From Combretum micranthum (Eukaryota; Streptophyta; Magnoliopsida; Myrtales; Combretaceae), in assembly GCA_024138025.1 (NCBI GenBank), contig JAMXBD010001038.1, forward strand, positions 372,001 through 436,000: 64,000 nucleotides of DNA. Reading direction: 5' to 3'. Below, piece after piece: positions 11,770 to 20,045 of the stretch (positions are counted from its first letter, which is position 1; every line of letters starts with the position of its first letter). The translations under genes and the position numbers were made by a program. The notes under the pieces are model-generated. The model saw only the letters and a program-made list of their open reading frames with translations, was not told the origin of the DNA and searched no databases.

Positions 11770-12931
11770 AATTTTTGGAGTGAATTTTAGATGTAATAAA
11801 ATAAATTGAAAAAGAAAAATAATTGAGAAGAGGAGAGAGGGAGTGGCGCCGGTTTGGTACTTGTAGAGGGGAAGAGATGATTTATTTTGTTTGTTTTGTA
11901 ATAAAAGAAGTAATGTGTAAAGTTTGATGTGATTAAAGTTGTATTGGATATATAAAAAGTAAGAAAATAGGTATGTAGGTGTAAGAAATAGGTGTAAGAA
12001 AAAGTAGAGACAGTGAAATAGTAATGACTAGTAGAAAAGTACTATGAATAGTAGACTAGACAATTAAAGTACCGTTAGTAATAAAAATACGCGTAATAAT
12101 ACGATATCTGTAATTTTTAGCTACCGAAAAATTTCTAAAACTGATATTTTTGAAAACCTTATATTTTTACGAGTCTATTGGTATGTACAGAATATTTTTA
12201 ATAATCCGAGCTTCGGGACATGTTTTTCAAGAACTGATCTCGTTTGAGTCCGAAGGACACTCGAAATTCGCAAATCTGATATTTTTATGTTACCTTATAT
12301 TATTACGAACTATTTTAAGCTATTGGCTTAATTTCGTTTTCTAGGGTTTGAGAATGCGGGATTGTCGGATCTCAAACACTAGGGTTTGTTATAGGCTTTG
12401 TTGACTTTTAGGGTTCCGGTTTGACTTCCGGTTTTTTTGAGATATTCGTAAGATCGTATAATTTTCGAGTTTTGATTATTTCATATTTTTAGCTCGATAT
12501 CTATGGTTTATCTTATTTTATTTGTGATTATTTAATAGTTTTCAGTTTTTCAGGATCGTTTAACCGGGTTTAGGGTTATGAGTTGACTCAGTTTGACTTT
12601 TGGTAAAAACTTGAAATTTCTGATTCTGAAATTTACCAAAAGAATTTAGGATCTTATCATTTCGTTGTTAAGCGGTATTTAGATATATCATTTTGATTTG
12701 TGTTTTAGGAATCGGGTATATAATTTGATTGGCGTACGGATATTGATTCAACTGATAGTTGGATTTTATATTTTGTTTCAAGGGTTCTCTTTTTCTCAAG
12801 ACTCAGAATTCTTATGTTTGATTTGATTTAGAATTCGGTTTTAATTTGGGTTGATTTTTGGGATTTAAATTTTTAATGTTAAACTTCTAGGATTATTTCC
12901 TAAGAATTATGAAAATTTTCGGGGGTTTACA

Positions 12932-13184
12932 CCTTACTTGATTATGGTTTAAAATATGAAAAATGTTCCAATTCGTTGTGATAATATAAGTGCTATAAAT
13001 TTGACAAAATATCCGATCCAATACTCAAGGACCAAGATATCAAAATTAGAGATCATTTCATTAGAGATCATCTTCTAAATAAAGATATCATCTTGGAATT
13101 TGTTAATACAAACAATCAAGTTACTGATATTTTTACAAAACCCTTGAGTGAAGATCGTTTTACACATTACGAAGAGAATTAGGC
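12932..13184 (+). pseudogene. RNase H, 3' half, of SIRE-like copia
   Basis: Resumes right after the A2 solo LTR. In-frame pieces are LLDYGLKYEKC, CDNISAINLTKYPIQYSRT and HFIRDHLLNKDIILEFVN, then QVTDIFTKPLSEDRF, the classic C-terminal end of copia Pol, and a stop near 13180. The DIFTKPL motif identifies it without doubt. Confidence 0.85.
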
Positions 13185-13349
13185 ATGATCAAGCAAGATG
13201 AGTGCTAAATATCATAGAGCCAAAATGATCTAGATCTTGATCTACGGATAAAAAAAGCTATTAAAATTTAAATGTTCATATTTGCTCTGAGATGCTCATG
13301 ATCTATTATGTTTTGCCAAAATCTATTATATGTGTGCTTATGGTTTTGT

Positions 13350-13603
13350 GAAGTCCTCATGAGTTGAGGCATCTGTTTTGAAGTCCTACGTGTGTGTAGG
13401 CATTGTATGAAGTCCTCATGTATTGAGGCATGTGTGTGAAGTCCTACGTGTGCGTAAGCATTGAGTGAAGTCCTCTACTGAGGCAAAGTGAAGTCTTTTA
13501 TCGAGGCATTTGTGAAGTCTTCTGTTGTTGAAGCAATTGTTGTGAAGTCCTCTATTGTTAAGGCAATTGTTATGAAGTCCTTTTTGTGAGGTAATTGTTT
13601 TGT
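13350..13603 (+). repeat. Nine-unit array of small hairpin repeats in the copia 3' UTR
   Basis: Nine head-to-tail units of 23-30 bp, each beginning GAAGTC, start at 13350, 13380, 13409, 13438, 13467, 13490, 13514, 13544 and 13574. Each holds a short inverted repeat, for example CCTCAtgagtTGAGG, CCTACgtgtgtGTAGG, CCTCtactGAGG and CTTCtgttgttGAAG. Stem bases change in pairs between units. The array lies between the RNase H stop and the polypurine tract, so it would be in the genomic RNA. Confidence 0.85.
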
Positions 13604-13905
13604 GCTAAAACTTGTATGTTATCTATGTATCTCTCTTTGTTTGCAATATCATAAGCCTATCATCTTTTTTTGATGAGTACAAAGGGGTAGAAATGTAGAA
13701 TGCACAATTAACAAGCATGCATATGGTTTATTTTTATACGTACAAAGGGGAAGCTAAGTGACGTTTTAAGTGTAGTTCACATATCCCTAGAATTAAGCAT
13801 AAAGTCTTTGAATCAAATTTGAAAAATTCCATTGAAACCCATATGCTTAATTGTAGGGGAGTATGCTAAATTGAAAAAGGATACTTGTGCATGATTGTCC
13901 TCATC

Positions 13906-13918
13906 AAAAAGGGAGAGA
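13906..13918 (+). other. Polypurine tract of SIRE-like copia
   Basis: AAAAAGGGAGAGA directly precedes the LTR start TGTTGAAC at 13920. This is the plus-strand primer site typical of this copia lineage. Confidence 0.85.
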
Positions 13919-13919
13919 T

Positions 13920-15117
13920 TGTTGAACTTATATGTTCAATATGGATTTTGACGAGATAATATAATGCATAATTAACTATTTAATTATGGAAAACTACACT
14001 TAATTAATAAAAAATATGATGGATATATATGTGTGTATGTTGTGTGTTTTTATAGAGTTTCTACAGATTTTAGCAGAAGCAAATCAATGATGAAGAGTAT
14101 TAGTCGAGGATCAAGTTGAGTGCAAGACTGGCTCATGTCCTAAGGCATGACAAACTTAAGACCAAAGCTCAATAAGACAAAAATATAGAATCAATAGTCG
14201 AGGGGTTCTTCGAAGGCTCGATGAGTCCATTATTCAAGGCGCGACAAGCTAAAAGTTTGAAGTGCGATAAGCTAAAAGTCTAAAGCGTGTCAAGTTAAAA
14301 AATACACAACCTTTGTCGAGAGGTTCATCAAGAGCTCGACGTGTCAAGTGGTTAGGGTGCAACAAGCTCAAAACATGCACTTGACAAGCTCAACTCTTAA
14401 ACTTGACGAGATAAAGATAACAAACTTGGTTGAGGGTTAAATTGAGGCATGTCAAGTTAAGACGCGATATGCCCTAAGCATGACATGTTTGAATCTGAGG
14501 CTTGACAAGCAAAGACTTGATTGAGGGTCAATTTGAGGCATGACAAATCTTGTGGCACGACAGTTTTAAAAATAAGGAGCCAATGTGGCAAAAAGAATCG
14601 TTGAAGCACATTAAATGCTTGGCGACTTAAAGATATTATCTCTAACAAATATTTGAATTTTTGAAGGTTATATATATACTCTATTCATAGGAGATTCAAT
14701 AGAAGTGAAGTGCAAAAAAAGCTTTTATTTGTGATCAAACAAAAATCATTAATTTTTTTGTTCTTTTATTCATTAACTTGTATATCTAAGAAAAGAGAAA
14801 AAAAAAAAAAAACTAGTTCGGTGTTCTGTTCTTGCACTTGCTATATATCCAAGAGTATCTAGAGAGAGAAAGGAAATACTTTATGTCCCATGTGTTGTAA
14901 TTGCTCAACTTGAGCACATGATTTGTTTGTGATTAGTAAAAGTTGTGGTAAAGTCTTTAATTAGAGGCATTGGTGGACCGTGGAGAGTAAGAAGTAGGCC
15001 GAACTACAATAAATCTAGATTCAATTTTCTATCTCTATCTCTTTAATTTTTGATATTATAATTTGTTGCATTAAAATTATTCGTTTGGGCACTTGAAGGA
15101 AAGTACTCAATTCAACA
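13920..15117 (+). mobile_element. 3' LTR of SIRE-like copia element (about 1.2 kb)
   Basis: Begins TGTTGAA and ends TTCAACA, perfect 7-bp inverted ends, directly after the polypurine tract. A TATA-like TATATATATA lies at 14669-14678. The end region (TGGTGGACCGTGGAG, then AGTAGGCCGAACTAC) is typical of SIRE-type LTRs. A block of repeated words occupies 14100-14575. No matching 5' LTR is in the window. Confidence 0.85.
14100..14575 (+). repeat. Degenerate word array in the copia LTR U3
   Basis: Many imperfect copies of short words such as GGCATGACAA, GCGACAAGCTAAA, CGACAAGCTCAA and TTGAGGGTCAATTTGAGGC lie upstream of the TATA-like box. Unit length and order are irregular, so this is not a simple tandem repeat. 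Confidence 0.6.
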
Positions 15118-15176
15118 CACCACTCCCCTACTCCCCCCCTCCCCTCCCCCCCAAACAACCACCACCACCACCACCC
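15118..15176. repeat. C-rich low-complexity junction tract
   Basis: The tract runs CACCACTCCCCTACTCC, then long C runs, then repeated ACC triplets. It sits exactly between the end of the copia LTR and the remnant of the gypsy element and is strikingly C-rich in an AT-rich window. Confidence 0.8.
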
Positions 15177-15179
15177 AAT

Positions 15180-17130
15180 TGAGTATTTTATAGTACATTT
15201 TCACGTTTTTACTTTCAATATAGGAGTTGTTCCTGGAATCAAATCAATCCCAAATTCAATCTCCCGACTATGAGGTAACCCAAGTAATTCTTTGAGAAAC
15301 ACATCTGCAAAATCCTTTGTTACCAATCCCATGGTGATATTCACTTATTCAGCATTAATTGTTGCCACAACAGCTTTTTCTTACAACTCCATAGAACATA
15401 TACCCTTTGGTCGTTTTCTCTCAAGAGCATAAGAAATATTTGTATTTTCTAATTCAAAACTCAATTCAGCCTTGTTAAAATCTATTATAACTTTATATAA
15501 ATTCAACCAATTCATGCCCAAAATCACATAGAAATCAGACATAGATAAAACCTACATATCAATCAACATATTCACATTAGAAATCAAGACATTAATATTT
15601 CTACAAACACATGGCTTCCTAGATTTTACACCAAAAAGGGTGTTAATGTACATGACACGGTTAGATAATATTTCAAGAACAAGTGCACAATCATTCATAA
15701 ACTTTTCCAATATGTTCGTATGTGTAACTCTTGTATCTGTTAAGGCATAGGCATATTGTTTGGACATGAATAAGGTACCTATCAGTATATCCACCGAAGG
15801 TGTTTCTTCAATATGTTGTAAAGAAAACACTGTTGTTGTTGTTTTTCCTTTTCTCCAAATTGGGTCCACCACTATTGTTGATGGGTCTTTCTTTACAGTT
15901 TGCTAGATGATGTCTCCTTTGTTTACAGTATGCATAGAATATAGGTTGTAACACTAGATTTTTACACTCCGAAGCTTTGTGTCCCTCTTGACTACAAGCA
16001 AAGCAGGCTTTTGAATTCTACTTGCATTCAGCTAATTCATGTGGCCTGGAACATCTAATACATTTCTTTTTAAAAACAAGAGTAAGAGTCTTAGTTACTA
16101 TTTGTTGATCGGCCTTCTTTCTCAAAATGGCTTCTTACTTTTCCCTTGATAAACAGCTCTCCTAGCTTTCTTTGCTCTGCTATCATTTTGAATTTATTTA
16201 ACCCACTTAGCTTTAACGACAACATCAACTAGGGTGTGAAGCTATAACATCTCAAATTCACCTTTTATTTCATCATTCAAGCCGTTTTGAAATTTCTATA
16301 CTTTCATTCTTTTATTCTGATAAGTACTGCATAAAAATGCATCTTTAAATCTGGTCTTTGCAATAGGCCTTGGCATATTTTAACTAGCTAGTCTCCACCA
16401 ATTATAAGCCTCTTTCTTCATCATATATACAATCAAATCTACTTTTCTCTAGAGTATCATAAGCTACAAAGTTTTTTCCAATTCTTCTATCTAGCTTTTG
16501 GCCACCGTTGGATTAGTATTAGTTCCATCAAAATTAGGGGCTAATCTATTAAACTCATGTAGTTTCACTTGACTGCCTTGATCATTTGCTTATACATTCT
16601 CACCTTGTCTAGCTACATAAGGACCATAATGCTACATGAATTGTTACTGTTGTTGATACATCATTTCCTAGTATTGCTGCATCATGGTGAACATATCTCT
16701 AAACATAGCATACATGGTTACTGAATCTCCCATGCGCACTTAAGGCATAGGAGGAAAAGATGATATATGTGGCAGTTATGGGGTCCATGAAGTAGATGCC
16801 AAAGTAGGAGATGGAGTAGTAATAGAACTTGGAGAAGTAGATGGAGTAGATGCCGGTATAGATGACTGTAGAGGTGGAGGTAGCATTATTTCCATTTCTT
16901 GTTTGCTTTCTAGTTTGTTTCAAGACTTATTTATCTTTTACATAAACATACAACACATTGATAACACACACATACACACACACATATAGCAAGTCATGCA
17001 TTATTATTATTAAGTTTATTTTACTATCAATAAACAAGAAAATAAACAAACAAATAAAACACATTCACCGCATCTAAGATTAGGTCAACTCCTAATCTAT
17101 CACATTTAGACAAAAAATCGTACAAACATT
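15180..17130 (-). pseudogene. gag-protease remnant of Ty3/gypsy chromovirus-like element
   Basis: Reading leftward from the PBS, a gag start is followed by the capsid-type stretch EFNRLAPNFDGTNTNPTVAK and EAYNWWRLA (near 16380-16550). Three zinc-knuckle-like motifs follow: CIRCSRPHELAEC (16024-16062), CFACSQEGHKASEC (15965-16006, a perfect CCHC) and YAYCKQRRHHLANC (near 15896-15937, first Cys lost). The protease region at 15552-15872 shows AYALTDTRVTHTNILEKF, where DTG is expected, then FYVILGMNWLNLYKVIID and EIEFGIDLIPGTTPI, the usual link into reverse transcriptase. The sequence stops there at the copia LTR border. Frames shift and several stops occur. The motif order is that of Ty3/gypsy, and the class is firm. 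Confidence 0.85.
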
Positions 17131-17142
17131 GCTCTAATACCA
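17131..17142 (-). other. Primer binding site (initiator tRNA-Met)
   Basis: The minus strand reads TGGTATTAGAGC, one base off the consensus TGGTATCAGAGC, 10 bp from the LTR end (TGACA at 17153). It fixes the orientation of the gypsy element and of LTR family B. Confidence 0.85.
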
Positions 17143-17506
17143 TTTTAGGAACTGTCATGCTCCGAATATAAATCCGAATGTATCTAGTCCAGCCACATGT
17201 AATCTTAAAGTATTACATGTAAGGTTGTCTATAAAGATAATATTTGTGTTGATTTTTTGTTTAAATATGCCATAAAAACTTTTCAAAAACTACTCATTAA
17301 AAGTAGAACTACATATACTTCTACAAAGGTTTGTTGTTTCAAAACATAACAAAAGCATAATACATAATATTACAAACCAAAGGTTATGATTAATCCAAAA
17401 AAAAAAATGACATTCAAACTTGACAAGTCTTTAACTTAATTTACATCATTTATGAAAATATCTTTTCTATTCTATTACAAAAACAACATCGCTAAGATTA
17501 GGCTCC

Positions 17507-17585
17507 CTAATCATCTCATTCATCTAGAAATTCCTCAAAGTTAGTCCCATAACCAACTGATCATAAAACTCGTCTTCGTCAACAC
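17507..17585 (-). other. Conserved terminal mini-exon of LTR B1
   Basis: The minus strand reads GTTGACGAAGACGAGTTTTA (VDEDEFYDQ), then a 1-base deletion, after which GYGTNFEEFLDE-like codons resume. The 3' splice site is damaged: TATTACG replaces the AG seen in B2, B3 and B4. Confidence 0.5.
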
Positions 17586-18297
17586 CCGTAATAGAAAAAC
17601 GTGAGCTAAAGGACCAGTATACAAGTAACACAAATAAATACAAAATAATATATACTCCTAATTTAATAAAAAAGAAAAAATAGCTTTATTTAAGATTCAC
17701 ATGTTTCTCATCCTTACTTAACTTAATCCAGAATATTACTTAGTTCAATCGATCTAATAAATGTGAACTAAATCATATTACTTCTTTTTAAGAATAAGTG
17801 AATGTTATACCAATATCATTACCCCTATCCACTATCCGCCAAGCTACTTACAATGTCATTGCATCATGACAATTGGCTGGCCTAAGCACCTAACTACTGT
17901 GTTAGCATCACCAATAGGGTTGATGTTCCTCGGACCGAATTAAATGATACATGCACAAACAATTTAAAAACTTTTAGTTCATCTTTGTATATAGTTGATT
18001 TAGATATACTTATCCTGTCAACTAATAATCAAGTTAATGCGTACCTATATAAGTGGTTATCTAACAAAGGTCTGTGTGCAAACACAATTGAGTGGGAATA
18101 TCTATTAAAAAGAAATCATTTCATATAAGGTTTAATTTAAACCATAAATGAGTGTTAAGTCCTTAACTATTTTATCAAACTTATGTCGTCTTTCATGTAA
18201 TATATAACTTAGGATTTATACATATAATATTCATTTACTTTATTTTATTTTATTCATTTATTTATTTTTAAACAGGCAAAACAACGAAACAGGGAAG

Positions 18298-18670
18298 TTA
18301 GACCATCACGCTGTGATTAGGCGTGATTCCAAATCACGGGTGTAATCATGCCCGTGACTCCAAATCACAGGGACAATCATGCCCGTGATTGTCAAGTTTT
18401 CAAGAAAGAATTAGTCGAGAATTGAATCATGCCCATGATTCCTCAGAATTTGCCAACTTGAGCTTACCAAAGTATGAATCACACCCGTGATATGTTTGTG
18501 GTTTAACATTCGAGCCCTTGATTGTTTTTAAAATTGTTGCTCAATTTCTACCACAGGATCAATCACGCTTATGATTGGCTATCGCGACTGTGATCATGCC
18601 CAGATTGTGAGATTCGAAAGTTTTCCAGACGACCCGAAGCTACCACACTCACAATTACGCCCACGATTCA
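18298..18670 (-). repeat. Array of self-complementary words in the LTR B1 intron
   Basis: About ten imperfect copies of AATCATGCCCGTGATT, with variants such as AATCACACCCGTGAT and AATCATGCCCATGATT, are scattered over 370 bp. Each word is itself nearly palindromic. The block lies between the predicted 5' splice site (19090) and the mini-exon. Confidence 0.75.
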
Positions 18671-19085
18671 TGCTCCTCGTACATTTTAAGTTTCCCTTGT
18701 TTTAAAACTTTAAACTTTAGCCTATATAAACTAATGCAAACACTTCTAATATAACATATAAACTTAGTATTAAGTATCAAGGGATCATATTCACTCATTA
18801 TACACTCATTTACAAACAACCCAACCATTCTATGATTCACCACCATAACATCATCAACTTCATTTCTTAATGCTAAGATGACCTTCAAACCTTACAAATT
18901 CATTTTATTATCAAAAAAATCACAATAAACTTTATTTCCTTGCTCTACCAAGTTCTTGAGATTATTCAAGTCTAAGAACAACTTAGTTCATTAACTCTAC
19001 CATTAATTTTCTAAAACCTAGTTGACATGAAAGTTGTCTTGCTTAAGATATACAATTAAACAAAAGCTCAAAAGGAGTAATGACA

Positions 19086-19094
19086 CCTACCTTA
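19086..19094 (-). other. Predicted 5' splice site of LTR B1
   Basis: The minus strand reads TTTAAG|GTAGGTG, matching TTAAG|GTAAGC in B2 and TTTAAG|GTAAGT in B3 at the same LTR position. Confidence 0.5.
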
Positions 19095-19974
19095 AATGAC
19101 TTTAACTTGTAGATAGAAGATTGAAGGAATTCTTGATAAGTTTAGGGAGAAAACTTGATCAATGTGATAGAATATGCTGGCTTATGAAGGAGTAGTTGCT
19201 AAGGGTTGATTTTGGGGTCTGTTTTGGAAATGAAATTGTGAAAAAATTTACTTTGATAAACATCTCATAATTTGCCCTTGACTTTTGCGACATAAGAAGA
19301 TTAGGGAAGAGGCTTTAGTTACAGGCTTATTTTGCATATGGACATGGGTTTCATTATGCAAAAGTTGGGCTTGGGTTTTAGAAGAAAAATTGTAGCAAAA
19401 GAGCTTGATTTGTTCTCGAAAGCAAAAAAAAAACCATGGGCTTCCTCAATAAACAAACAAATAATACAAATGCTAAGTTATGCTAACACATTCAATTTTA
19501 TTAACTAAATATTTACCATAATTTCATATATCAATCAATACACACACAAATGCAATTTAATTAAGTTTATTGGCTTAGAATATTTCATAAATGTAGAAGA
19601 AAATAATATTATTATATGATTAATGTGCAATGTGATTGCTTTTAGTACAATAGATCATAAAATATATATAGATATAATAGTTATTCAATAATTCATGTAC
19701 ATTTTAATAATATTAATTGAAGAAAAAAGGTTACTACATGAAATTATATGATTAGTGTGCAATAAGATTTAAATATAATATGGATAATAATAATTATTAC
19801 TTGTCGTATACTTTGAATATAAAAAAGTTATTAATAAGAATTTGTTTAGTTAGATAATTTTGTAATAAAAAAATTTAATATTATTAGTTATTGTGAAATG
19901 AAAAGAAACGTGTATATATATACACATGCACACAGAGTAGCTAGTATAATAAATACATGCTGCAAAAATGAAAT

Positions 19975-20045
19975 AGTACATCCATAGGATTTGAATCCAT
20001 AACCTCATGGTTGTAAAATAGATACTTAACCACTAGACCGTACTT
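19975..20045 (-). repeat. tRNA-like (SINE-type) segment
   Basis: The minus strand has an A-box-like TAGTGGTTAAGTATC followed about 25 bp later by a B-box-like GGATTCAAATCC. The cloverleaf is incomplete and no acceptor stem is seen, so it is a tRNA-derived repeat rather than a tRNA gene. Confidence 0.45.

Larger units (their letters stand above)
8591..12931 (-). mobile_element. Solo LTR, family A, copy A2 (4341 bp)
   Basis: The ends are TGTCACGCCCC and GGTTTACA, flanked by CCTTG (8586-8590) and CCTTA (12932-12936), a 5-bp target duplication with one change. The flanking copia RNase H reading resumes on the other side. Read on the minus strand the LTR runs from TGTAAACCCCC to GGGGCGTGACA, the usual ending before an iMet primer site in chromoviruses. 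It carries a TATA box (11761-11769), a 5' splice site (near 11547) and the terminal mini-exon (9720-9763). No internal region or second LTR is present, so it is a solo LTR left by unequal recombination. Confidence 0.9.
4076..15117 (+). mobile_element. SIRE-like Ty1/copia retrotransposon, 5'-truncated, interrupted twice
   Basis: Domains follow in copia order on the plus strand: gag, coiled coil, protease, integrase, reverse transcriptase, RNase H, a long 3' UTR, polypurine tract and one LTR. The long coiled coil after the zinc knuckle, the AAAAAGGGAGAGA tract and the 1.2-kb LTR point to the SIRE/Maximus lineage. The 5' LTR and the gag start are gone at the border with LTR A1. The RNase H region holds a MITE (8008-8386) and the A2 solo LTR (8591-12931). 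Frames are broken throughout, so the element is old and inactive. Confidence 0.85.
17153..19570 (-). mobile_element. LTR family B, copy B1 (5' LTR of the gypsy element, truncated)
   Basis: Starts on the plus strand with TGTCATGCTCCG next to the PBS and aligns with B2 (39603-42432): the mini-exon, the CCACTTATATAGG-like block, the word array, the intron donor region and the AT-rich U3 lie in the same order. The match fades near 19570, well before the expected TTGTTACA end, so the U3 is truncated. Read on the minus strand this is the 5' LTR. The boundary on the right is approximate. Confidence 0.75.

Noticed and set aside
13350..13603. Possible CRISPR-like array
   Set aside because: The units are 23-30 bp without unique spacers, in a plant retrotransposon 3' UTR. 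Repeat and spacer are not separable, and the pattern is a hairpin tandem repeat.
19975..20045. Functional tRNA gene
   Set aside because: The A- and B-box-like words are present but no acceptor or anticodon stem can be formed.
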